Source of the DNA: an uncultured bacterium
GTDB lineage: Bacteria > Armatimonadota > Zipacnadia > Zipacnadales > Zipacnadaceae
Direction: 5' to 3'
DNA: 15,357 nt
NCBI GenBank assembly: GCA_937928475.1
Contig: CALFVE010000013.1
Span: 1 to 15,357, forward strand
Shown: positions 1 through 6,533 of the stretch, piece by piece
How positions within the stretch are numbered: the first letter of the stretch is position 1
How the letters are laid out: each line of letters starts with the position of its first letter
The notes under the pieces: generated by a model
Told to the model about the DNA's origin: nothing
Databases searched by the model: none
The model's input: the letters and a program-made list of their open reading frames with translations, nothing else
Translations under genes and position numbers: made by a program

Positions 1-2
1 TG

Positions 3-1841
3 TGGGACCCGCAGAGCGGCGCGCTGGTGAAGGAATTCTTTGGGGATGCCCATTACTCAGCGTTCATCTGGATGGATCCCGAGCACCCCGAAGAGGTCTA
101 CTGCGACGGCGCGCTGTGGAGGGTTGACCTGGACAAGAAGACTTCCTACCCCTTCAGCACCGCCTGGCGCCAACTCGACCCCAATGCCCCTGCTGCGCTG
201 GCCACCCACGGTGGCGGTCTGGTGATGTTCACCGCGAAGAACGGCCGGCGCTACGGCTATGCCAGCGACACCGCTCATTCGCGCATCCTGTTTATCCGCG
301 AGGGTGACGCCTACAAGCCGCTGCTCGCCTTTGTGTGGACGGCCGGATATCCGGCGGTCAAGCCGGTCATGGAGGATCCCGAACTGAAGAAGGCCTACCC
401 CTGGGGCGCCACCGTACCCTGGGTGGACGCCAACGGCGACGGCCTGATGCAGACCAGTGAGTTCGGCAAGCCGCTGGGCACCTCGGTATATCGCGGCTTT
501 GCTGGCGTAGACGGAGACCTCAACATCTGGCACGGGAGCGGGGAAGTCTTTCGCCCGCTGCGCATCGAGCCTGAAGGCCGGCCGGTGTATGACTTCACCA
601 AGCCGGAAAAGGTGGAATTCCCCTGCCCGGTGGCCGCCCCTGACCTGGAGGGTACCAGCGTCTACACGTTCACCGACAACCCCTCCGGAGGCGCCAAACA
701 GATCGGCTTCGGGCGCTTCACGACGGACGGCAAGATGCTCTGGGGCTACCGAGGCGCGGTGGCCTGGCCGCAGGCGCTGGGCCTGCCGCCACAACAGCCG
801 GGCAAGATCTGGGGACAGACCGCCTTTCTGGGCACCGCCGGCGAGTTTACCGGCTTCGCCACTTATTTCGGCTGCCATCATATCTACACCACTGACGGTA
901 TATGCGTGGGGATGATTTTCCGCGATCCGCGCCTGGGCGGCGGTCTAGGCCCCGATATCATCTCCTGCGAGAACTACAACGGGCAGCTCGTCAAGCCTAA
1001 AGGTATGAACCGTTACTTCGCCCTGGGCGGCGACCAGGACGGGCGCATCACCGAGGTCCTTGGTCTGGACACGGTCAAGCGACTGCCCGGCGGCACTATC
1101 ACCATCACCGAGGAGGACGCCCGGCGGGTGACCGAGGCCATGGCGGAATACCAGGCCAAATTGGCAAGATCACAGCGCCTGGTCATCGTGCGCGGGCGCA
1201 AGGCGCTCGACGTGGCCCAGCCGGTGTCGAAACTGATCAACGCCAGCCAGTCTTTCGAGGCGCGCGCTGCCTACGACGAGGAGAACCTCTATATCAGGTA
1301 TGATGTCACCAGTCCCGCGCCGCTCATCAACGGCATCGCTGACCCGCAACTGCTGTTCAAGGGCGGCAACTGCCTGGATATCCAACTGGCGGCCGACCCC
1401 CAAGCCGACCCCGACCGCGAAGCCCCCGCCGTAGGCGATCTGCGCCTGCTGATTTCGCGGCAGGACGGCAAGACCATAGCGGTCCTGTACCGGCCCAAGG
1501 TGAAAGGCTTCACGGGTCAACCGATCGTTTTTCGCACGGCGAACGTCGAGAGTTTCGACAGCATCGAAACCACCGACCAGGTGACCTTGGAGTATCAGCA
1601 AGTCACTACCGGTTCCTTCCGGGCGGTCGCTACCATTCCCCTGAGCCTGCTCGGCTGGCAGCCGCAGCCAGGCAGCAAGGTGAAGATGGACCTCGGCTAT
1701 ATCTACGGCAACACCGAAGGCACCAAGGCCATGGCCCGCAGTTACTGGAGCAACAACGGATTCTCGGCCAACGTCCTCAACGACGTGCCCAACGAGAGCA
1801 AGTTGACGCCCAAGGAATGGGGCCTGGCGGAGGTGGAGTAG
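3..1841 (+). CDS. Secreted surface protein, propeller-like with C-terminal CBM9-like domain (5' partial)
   Basis: The frame is open from base 3 (WDPQSGALVKEFFG...) to a TAG at 1839-1841, so the gene starts before the window; the GTG at 27 is only an internal codon. The first ~380 residues are rich in short aromatic/Gly beta-strand segments, as in WD- or NHL-like propellers. An EF-hand-type calcium loop, DANGDGLMQTSE, lies at 426-461. From about 1195 to the end the sequence matches my memory of a CBM9-like (DOMON-type) carbohydrate-binding module: 'AAYDEENLYIRYDV', 'GDLRLLISRQDGK', and the closing 'RSYWSNNGF...NDVPNE'. Role inferred: extracellular glycan binding or processing. No catalytic motif is visible, so any enzyme activity would be in the missing N-terminus or in an unrecognised fold. 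The next gene begins 119 bases downstream. Confidence 0.85.
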   Translation, partial: WDPQSGALVKEFFGDAHYSAFIWMDPEHPEEVYCDGALWRVDLDKKTSYPFSTAWRQLDPNAPAALATHGGGLVMFTAKNGRRYGYASDTAHSRILFIREGDAYKPLLAFVWTAGYPAVKPVMEDPELKKAYPWGATVPWVDANGDGLMQTSEFGKPLGTSVYRGFAGVDGDLNIWHGSGEVFRPLRIEPEGRPVYDFTKPEKVEFPCPVAAPDLEGTSVYTFTDNPSGGAKQIGFGRFTTDGKMLWGYRGAVAWPQALGLPPQQPGKIWGQTAFLGTAGEFTGFATYFGCHHIYTTDGICVGMIFRDPRLGGGLGPDIISCENYNGQLVKPKGMNRYFALGGDQDGRITEVLGLDTVKRLPGGTITITEEDARRVTEAMAEYQAKLARSQRLVIVRGRKALDVAQPVSKLINASQSFEARAAYDEENLYIRYDVTSPAPLINGIADPQLLFKGGNCLDIQLAADPQADPDREAPAVGDLRLLISRQDGKTIAVLYRPKVKGFTGQPIVFRTANVESFDSIETTDQVTLEYQQVTTGSFRAVATIPLSLLGWQPQPGSKVKMDLGYIYGNTEGTKAMARSYWSNNGFSANVLNDVPNESKLTPKEWGLAEVE

Positions 1842-1960
1842 ACCGATGGTCAAACCAAGACGGGGCCCGGATTCCAGCGGGGGGCGCTAGCCGGCCGGAG
1901 GTTCCACGCCGGTAGGGAGGTCTAAGGGAGCCGGAAGGACCCAGAACGCAGGAGACTCGC
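1842..1960. other. Intergenic spacer upstream of alkaline phosphatase
   Basis: 119 bases, GC-rich. I see no convincing terminator, promoter or small ORF. The only clear signal is the ribosome site of the next gene at its right end. Confidence 0.5.
1950..1954 (+). promoter_or_regulatory. Ribosome binding site AGGAG
   Basis: AGGAG sits 6 bases before the ATG at 1961 and fixes that start for the alkaline phosphatase. Confidence 0.8.
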
Positions 1961-3394
1961 ATGCCACAAGCTTCAAGTAAGCAGGGCTTTCGTGTCTTGC
2001 GCCTGTTGCTAGTAATCGGCCTAAGCCTGCTCACGGCGGCCCTGTGGGCTGCGCCGCGCAATGTCATCCTGATGATCGGCGACGGCATGGGGCCGGACGT
2101 CGTCATCGCCGCCGGCGCTTATCAGTTCGGCGCGCAGTATCACGCCTTTGGCGGCGACCGGCGCCTGGCGCTGGAGACTCTCGCTGGGCAGTACTATGCC
2201 ACCACCTTCTCGACCAGCGGCGCTGGCTATGATTTCACCTGGGCAGGCAGCTCTCGCGAGTATCCGAAGCAGAACGCCACCGACAGCGCGGCCGCCGGCA
2301 CGGCCCTGGCGACCGGGGTGAAAACCTACAACGGAGCCGTCAGCGTGGACAGCCAGCGCCGGCCCCTGCCCACTATCACAACCCTAGCCCAGAAGAGCGG
2401 GCTCAAGGTTGGCGTCATCACCAGTGTTTCCTTCTGCGATGCTACCCCCGCCTGTTTCGCCGCTCACAGCGCCAGTCGCGGCAACTTGAAAGAGATCTGT
2501 CACGAAATGCTGATGGTCACCCGGCCCGACGTGCTGATGGGAGCCGGCGATCCCGACAGCGCCCCGCCTGACCAAGCCTACAATGCAATCAGCAAAGAAG
2601 ACTGGGAGGCAATCAAGGCCGGCCAGACGCCCTATCAACTGGTGCAGGAGCGCGCCGACTTCCAGCGGCTGATCGCTGAGCCGCCCATTGGGAAGGTATT
2701 GGGGCTATTCCGCAACTCCTCCGCTCTCGTCGCCCGCAACGCTGACGGCAAGGGGGCCGATCCCCGATTGCCCACGCTGGCGGAGATGACGGAGGCTGCC
2801 TTGGCCGTGCTCACCAATCCCCAGGGCTTCTTCCTGATGGTAGAGGGCGGCGCCATTGACAAGCATGCGCACGGCAACAATCTCGATGCCACCCTGGGGG
2901 AAACGCTGGCCTTCGACGAAGCAGTGGCGGCGGTGCTCCAATGGATCCAAGGCCACGGCGGCTGGGAGGAGAATCTGTTGATCGTCACCGCCGATCACGA
3001 CACCGGCTACCTGAACAGTGTCCAGCCCACCGGCGTCGGACAACTCCCCACCGCCACCTGGGGCACCGACGGCCGGTGGGGGAGCCACACCAATCGCCTC
3101 GTCCCGCTCTACTGCCAAGGAAAGGGGAGCGAACTCTTCGCGGCCTACGCGCTGCGAGCGATGGACTTCGAGCGTGGCCTGGTAACGGTGGTGGACAACA
3201 CCGCCGTCTTCCAGGTAATGAAGAATGCCCTGCCGGTGGAGAGCCTGGGAGCCCTCAACTGGCGGCTGCAAGCGCCTTCTGCAGCGCAACCGGCCCGCGG
3301 CGGGTACCTGACGGACGTTCGGGAATGGCTCGCGGCGCGCCGGGTCGGAGTGCTCGCCGGGCTGGCCCTGATCCTGGTTAGCCCGGTCTTATGA
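1961..3394 (+). CDS. Exported alkaline phosphatase (PhoA family)
   Basis: Phosphomonoesterase that releases phosphate from organic phosphates outside the cytoplasm. The 477 residues are normal length for the family. Residues 1-30 are a Sec signal peptide (basic start, hydrophobic LLLVIGLSLLTAALW, cleavage near A30). All expected active-site positions are present by comparison with E. coli PhoA: D41 in 'MIGDGMG', nucleophile S109 in 'TDSAAAGTA', D160/T162 in 'CDATPA', phosphate-binding R173, E295, D300 and H304 in 'EGGAIDKHAH', D345-H346 in 'TADHDTGY', and H376 in 'GSHTN'. The last ~16 residues (VGVLAGLALILVSPVL) are hydrophobic and follow 'AARR', suggesting a C-terminal membrane anchor. The 3' end overlaps the convergent minus-strand gene by 6 bases. 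No Pho box was recognised. Confidence 0.95.
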   Translation: MPQASSKQGFRVLRLLLVIGLSLLTAALWAAPRNVILMIGDGMGPDVVIAAGAYQFGAQYHAFGGDRRLALETLAGQYYATTFSTSGAGYDFTWAGSSREYPKQNATDSAAAGTALATGVKTYNGAVSVDSQRRPLPTITTLAQKSGLKVGVITSVSFCDATPACFAAHSASRGNLKEICHEMLMVTRPDVLMGAGDPDSAPPDQAYNAISKEDWEAIKAGQTPYQLVQERADFQRLIAEPPIGKVLGLFRNSSALVARNADGKGADPRLPTLAEMTEAALAVLTNPQGFFLMVEGGAIDKHAHGNNLDATLGETLAFDEAVAAVLQWIQGHGGWEENLLIVTADHDTGYLNSVQPTGVGQLPTATWGTDGRWGSHTNRLVPLYCQGKGSELFAAYALRAMDFERGLVTVVDNTAVFQVMKNALPVESLGALNWRLQAPSAAQPARGGYLTDVREWLAARRVGVLAGLALILVSPVL

Positions 3395-3976
3395 GGGCGG
3401 CGTCGCCGAAAGCCGCAGGGTCCAAAGCGTCTCCGCCGGAGCCGCGATCAGCAGGCCGGCGCGGAAGGGCGGGTAGCCTACGCAGTAGCCGCGGAAGAAT
3501 ATCTGATTCCACCCCTGGCGGAGGGTAACCGGTTTGCTCTGCACGGCCCGGCCCGGCTCTCCGGCTACTTCCCCCTCCAGCACCTTCTCGCCGTTGAGGA
3601 ACCAGCGATAGTAGGTCTGGGGGTGGCCCTGGAACTGCAACTCCACCGGCGTCTCGGCGGGCGAGAAGATCCAACTGGCCCCGTACCACACCTGGGCGGC
3701 GGGCCCGCAGATGACGCGCGTGTCTAGGTCCGCCGTGCGCGCCGGTCGCCAGCGTACCTGCCCCGGATCTGGCCAGTAGCCACGGACCAAGTCGCCCTGA
3801 TAGACCGCCTTGACTCCGTAGGTCCCCGGGGGAACGGGCATGAAGTTGTCGTCGAGGCCGTTCCAGTAGTCGGTGAACTTGCCGCCGTTCTCGCGGGTGA
3901 CAGTGCGAGGCTCTCCGGCCAGGAACTGGCTGATGATCCAGTGGGGATTGTTGGCGTCCACCATGGCGAAGGTCAC
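3389..3976 (-). CDS. Longest uninterrupted part of the broken lipoprotein gene (FlgD-like + jelly-roll)
   Basis: 195 codons from GTG 3976 to TAA 3391-3389; an internal ATG at 3964 is the other possible start. Neither has a recognisable ribosome site, and neither product would have a signal peptide although both domains are of extracellular type. I therefore read this as the 3' remainder of the gene starting at 4126 rather than an independent gene. Residues 1-65 carry the FlgD-like Ig domain and about 90-190 the jelly-roll. The stop overlaps the alkaline phosphatase stop on the other strand. Confidence 0.6.
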   Translation of the reverse strand: MTFAMVDANNPHWIISQFLAGEPRTVTRENGGKFTDYWNGLDDNFMPVPPGTYGVKAVYQGDLVRGYWPDPGQVRWRPARTADLDTRVICGPAAQVWYGASWIFSPAETPVELQFQGHPQTYYRWFLNGEKVLEGEVAGEPGRAVQSKPVTLRQGWNQIFFRGYCVGYPPFRAGLLIAAPAETLWTLRLSATPPS

Positions 3977-3979
3977 CCG

Positions 3980-3982
3980 CTA
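3980..3982 (-). other. In-frame amber codon
   Basis: Reverse complement of CTA gives TAG, codon 49 counted from the GTG at 4126. The flanking frame is open and domain-like on both sides. Confidence 0.85.
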
Positions 3983-4131
3983 GATCTTGGGCAGGCGACC
4001 GGCCGTAGGCAGGGAATGGGTGATGGGCACTCCCGAGTCTGTCTCTTGGGCTTGCGCTTGGCATCCAGAGAAAAGAGTAAGTGCGAGCGCAGTCATCACA
4101 AATGACAGTGGAGCGGATTTTCCCACAGGTT

Positions 4132-4139
4132 TTCCCTCC
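4132..4139 (-). promoter_or_regulatory. Ribosome binding site of the lipoprotein gene
   Basis: On the minus strand this reads GGAGGGAA. The GGAGG core ends 8 bases before the GTG at 4126-4124. It favours that GTG over the internal ATG at 4096, and gives the signal peptide a basic n-region. Confidence 0.65.
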
Positions 4140-4238
4140 CGGCCGGATCAGAATGTCTGCATTACTTCTCGACAGCGCACGTGGAGGGAAGGACAATCCG
4201 GCGCGGGCAGCGAAGTCGCCGGCGTCATTACCCAACCC

Positions 4239-4244
4239 AGGAGG
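4239..4244 (+). promoter_or_regulatory. Ribosome binding site AGGAGG
   Basis: Perfect AGGAGG 8 bases before the ATG at 4253. It selects this start over an in-frame GTG... codon 72 bases upstream at 4181, which would add an Arg-rich, family-atypical extension. Confidence 0.9.
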
Positions 4245-4252
4245 CTTCACAT

Positions 4253-5299
4253 ATGGCCGAAACGATGAAAGCAGCAGTGCTGCATGCGCCGCGAGATCTG
4301 CGCATCGAGGAAGTTCCCCGGGCGCGGCTAACAGCCCCCGACCAAGCGCTGGTCAAGGTGGAGGCAGTGGGCATCTGTGGCTCCGACGTGCACTACTGGG
4401 CGGAGGGCCGCATCGGCACCAAGACCTTCAGCAAGCCTTTCATCCTGGGACACGAGACCGGAGGGACAGTCATCGAAGTGGGAGAGGCGGTCACGCGGGT
4501 CAAGCCCGGAGACCGGGTGGCGATTGAACCGGGCTATCCGGACCGGACCTGCGACTTCTGCCGCGCGGGTCGATATAACCTGTGTCCGGAGATGACCTTC
4601 CTCGCCGACCCGCCGGTGGACGGCTCCCTTTGTGAGTACCTGGCCTGGCCAGCGGACTATCTCTTCCCCCTGCCCGAGCCGCTCGACGTGGAAGCGGGCG
4701 CCATGATGGAGCCGCTGGCGGTCGCGATTTACGCCAACCGCCAGGTGCGCGTAGGACCCGGGGAGGCGGTCGCGATCATCGGTGCCGGGCCGATCGGCTT
4801 GCTCTGCCTCCAGGTGGCGCGAGCCGCCGGGGCCTATCCTGTGTATGTTACGGACGTGACGCCTTCGCGCCTGGAGCACGCCCGCAATTTGGGCGCCACT
4901 GAGGTAATCAATGCCGGAGAGCGTGACGCCCTGGAGACAGTCCGTGCCCTGCGCCCGGGCGGCGTGGACGTGGTGCTGGAGTGCGTCGGCATCGAGGAGA
5001 CGGTCAACCAGGCGCTGTACATGGTGCGCAAGGGCGGGCGGGTACAGCTGGTAGGCATGAGCGCCGGCACGCTCTCTGGCTTCCCGGCTTGGGACGTCAT
5101 CCTGGCTGAACTGGAGATCCACGGGCAATTCCGCTACGTCAACTGCTACCCGCCGGCGATCGCCCTGGTTCAGTCTGGCGCGGTGCAGGTGGCGGGGATG
5201 GTAACGCACCGCTGGTCACTGGAGGAGGCTCCCGAGGCCTTCGCCTTCGTGCACGAAAAGCGCGCCGAGGTGATCAAGGGCATCGTGCGCGTGGGATAG
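4253..5299 (+). CDS. Zn-dependent sorbitol/polyol dehydrogenase (MDR family)
   Basis: 348 residues, close to sorbitol (L-iditol 2-) or xylitol dehydrogenase; predicted to oxidise a polyol to a ketose with NAD in the cytoplasm. Catalytic zinc ligands fit the family: C42 ('GICGSD'), H67-E68 ('GHE') and E153 ('MMEPLAV'). The structural-zinc lobe is incomplete: C100, C103 and C111 are present in 'TCDFCRAGRYNLC', but the first of the usual four is D97. Some eukaryotic sorbitol dehydrogenases also lack this site. The Rossmann motif is GAGPIG (177-182), and D201 at the end of the second beta strand suggests NAD rather than NADP. 'YNLCP..TF.A.PPVDGSLCEY' is a strong sorbitol-dehydrogenase signature. 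Exact substrate is not determinable. Stop is TAG. Confidence 0.92.
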   Translation: MAETMKAAVLHAPRDLRIEEVPRARLTAPDQALVKVEAVGICGSDVHYWAEGRIGTKTFSKPFILGHETGGTVIEVGEAVTRVKPGDRVAIEPGYPDRTCDFCRAGRYNLCPEMTFLADPPVDGSLCEYLAWPADYLFPLPEPLDVEAGAMMEPLAVAIYANRQVRVGPGEAVAIIGAGPIGLLCLQVARAAGAYPVYVTDVTPSRLEHARNLGATEVINAGERDALETVRALRPGGVDVVLECVGIEETVNQALYMVRKGGRVQLVGMSAGTLSGFPAWDVILAELEIHGQFRYVNCYPPAIALVQSGAVQVAGMVTHRWSLEEAPEAFAFVHEKRAEVIKGIVRVG

Positions 5300-5412
5300 G
5301 TCGCGCGAAGGGCAGCGCTTGTCCGCGTGGCCTGCGCGTCCGGACGGGGGCTTGCGTTGTCTGCTCAAGCAGTCCGGTGCTGAGGGCTTCTCTGCCGAGC
5401 CCCCTGCGGGGG
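5300..5412. other. Convergent intergenic spacer with short GC hairpin
   Basis: 113 bases between two converging stop codons. CCCCC (5400-5404) and GGGGG (5408-5412) form a 5-bp stem with a 3-base loop directly after the minus-strand stop. There is no T-tract, so terminator function is only possible. Confidence 0.3.
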
Positions 5413-6354
5413 TCAGTCGAACAGCAACACCCCCTTGATGTATCCCTCGGGACGCTCCGCCGCTAGTTCCAGGGCCGCTTGCACGTCGCCGAAGGCGTGG
5501 CGGTGGGTAACCAGGCGCTCGAGGTTGAAGACGCCCCGCTCCAGCAGCGCGACGGCCCGCTGCATCTTGTTTACGTTATGGTCCCGCCCGATGCCGGGCG
5601 CGCTGTTGAGCACCTTCAGCCCGCGCGTGTGCCACAGACCCATATCCACCGTCCGCGGCGTGTGGTGCCAGGCAAAGATGGACAGCCGCCCGCCGCTACG
5701 GGTCAGGGCCCCGGCCATCTGGATGGTCTCCTCCACACCCGCCGCTTCCACGACCAAGTCGAAAGGCTGCCGCTGCAGTTCCTCCAGACGGACTTGCCCG
5801 TCGGCGGTCCCCGCGTTGATAACCTCGGTGGCGCCGAACTCCTGGGCCAGCGCCAGGTTGAAGCCTTTGATGTCGCTGACTACCAGTTCGGCCAGCGGGC
5901 TGTGGGCTAGAGCCTGCACATTGAGGAGTCCCATGAAGCCCGCGCCCAGGACGAGGGCGCGATCGCCCGCCGTCAGGTCGTAGGAATACAGCGCTGTTAC
6001 GATGCAGGCACAGGGCTCGATGAGGAAGGTCGCCGGGTCGGCAGGAGGACGGCTGAGCCGCGCCAGACCTGCGGCGGGCAGGTTCTCCACCGTCGCCCAG
6101 CGTCCGGTTGCTACCCAGTCGCCCTCCTTGAGGTCCTTCACCTCTCGCCCGACTTTGGTGACTATTCCCACTCCTTCATGCCCGGCGGTGGCCGGATAGT
6201 GCGGCTCTGCGCCTGTGAAAACCGATACTTCGGCCATGCAGATACCGTTCGCTACGCAGCGCACCTGGATCTGATCGGGCCCGGGGTCGGACACCTGGAT
6301 CTCGCGAATCTCGACCGTATAGGGACCGGTGATAAAGACAGCCTGTCCTTCCAT
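5413..6354 (-). CDS. Short medium-chain Zn-binding alcohol dehydrogenase
   Basis: 313 residues from ATG 6354 (AGGAGG 7 bases upstream) to TGA. GroES-like N-domain with catalytic-zinc candidates C39 ('NGICMAEV'), H59-E60 ('GHEGVG') and E113 ('LIEPCAC'). The usual four-Cys structural-zinc lobe is absent: only ~30 residues separate 'GDWVATG' from 'FLIEP'. The Rossmann motif is GAGFMG (137-142) and D161 suggests NAD. About 35 residues shorter than typical alcohol dehydrogenases, in line with the missing lobe. This resembles the broad 'threonine dehydrogenase-related' MDR group; the substrate (sugar, polyol or inositol-like) is unknown. It converges on the sorbitol dehydrogenase and could share its pathway, but is not co-transcribed with it. 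The glycosyltransferase gene lies 179 bases upstream on the same strand. Confidence 0.85.
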   Translation of the reverse strand: MEGQAVFITGPYTVEIREIQVSDPGPDQIQVRCVANGICMAEVSVFTGAEPHYPATAGHEGVGIVTKVGREVKDLKEGDWVATGRWATVENLPAAGLARLSRPPADPATFLIEPCACIVTALYSYDLTAGDRALVLGAGFMGLLNVQALAHSPLAELVVSDIKGFNLALAQEFGATEVINAGTADGQVRLEELQRQPFDLVVEAAGVEETIQMAGALTRSGGRLSIFAWHHTPRTVDMGLWHTRGLKVLNSAPGIGRDHNVNKMQRAVALLERGVFNLERLVTHRHAFGDVQAALELAAERPEGYIKGVLLFD

Positions 6355-6533
6355 CTTGGTTCCTCCTGGGCACATGCTTAAGTCTAAGGTACCCATTCCG
6401 CCCGCGCCGGCGGCTTGGGCATCGGCGACTGCCGGAGGTTCGGCACGTCTTGTCGTCTCACCTGCCTCCAGCAGGCTCCTTCCTGCTCTCCCCGCATGGC
6501 CGGGTATTGTCTGAACATCCGCAGGTGCAACGA
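6355..6533. other. Intergenic spacer between two minus-strand genes
   Basis: 179 bases. It contains the ribosome site above and a 6-bp stem with 6-base loop, AGCAGG (6470-6475) / CCTGCT (6482-6487), which could mark the end of the glycosyltransferase transcript but has no T-tract. No ORF is supported. Confidence 0.35.
6362..6367 (-). promoter_or_regulatory. Ribosome binding site AGGAGG (minus strand)
   Basis: CCTCCT on the plus strand reads AGGAGG in the minus-strand mRNA, 7 bases before ATG 6354. It rules out the longer in-frame start at 6396. Confidence 0.85.

Larger units (their letters stand above)
3389..4126 (-). pseudogene. Lipoprotein with FlgD-like and jelly-roll domains, interrupted by in-frame TAG
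   Basis: Read from a GTG at 4126, preceded by GGAGGGAA with good spacing, the frame gives a lipoprotein signal: MGKSAPLSFVMTALALTLFS, then G and the acceptor Cys (residue 21 is Gly, 22 is Cys), then QAQAQE. The frame continues to 'AGRLPKI', meets TAG at 3982-3980, and resumes without shift as 'RVTFAMVDANNPHW'. The downstream part holds a FlgD-Ig-like domain ('YWNGLDDNFMPVPPGTYGV') and a galactose-binding-like beta sandwich ('WFLNGEKVLEGEVAG', 'VTLRQGWNQIFFRG'). Full length would be 245 residues counting the amber codon. One transition (CAG to TAG) would explain the break. It may be a recent pseudogene, a sequencing error or readthrough. No enzyme motif is seen; a surface binding role is inferred. 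Confidence 0.75.
4127..4252. promoter_or_regulatory. Divergent intergenic region between broken lipoprotein and sorbitol dehydrogenase
   Basis: 126 bases that must hold the start signals of both divergent genes. TTCCCTCC at 4132-4139 and GGAGGGAA at 4183-4190 form a perfect 8-base inverted repeat 43 bases apart. The left arm is the ribosome site of the minus-strand gene. No clear -10/-35 pair was recognised. Confidence 0.45.

Noticed and set aside
426..461. Dockerin domain in the first protein
   Set aside because: Only one EF-hand-type loop is present and no paired second loop, so dockerin is not supported.
57..881. Minus-strand frame of 274 codons opposite the first gene
   Set aside because: Low-information composition, no family pattern, fully antisense to a gene with recognisable domains.
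3980..3982. Genome-wide reassignment of TAG as an amino acid
   Set aside because: Four other genes in the window stop at TAG in places that fit their families and the following gene starts.
3378..4250. Minus-strand frame of 290 codons over the lipoprotein region
   Set aside because: Arg/Pro/Gly-rich composition with no motif; it is a shadow frame of the interrupted lipoprotein, whose frame shows real domains.
4181..4252. Longer N-terminus of sorbitol dehydrogenase
   Set aside because: AGGAGG before ATG 4253 and the family N-terminus fit the shorter form; the extension is Arg-rich and encodes the ribosome site.
4328..5209. Minus-strand frame of 293 codons opposite sorbitol dehydrogenase
   Set aside because: His/Arg-rich shadow opposite a gene with full dehydrogenase motifs.
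5400..5412. CCCCC-TGC-GGGGG hairpin as intrinsic terminator
   Set aside because: Only 5 bp and no T-tract; kept only as a note in the spacer entry.
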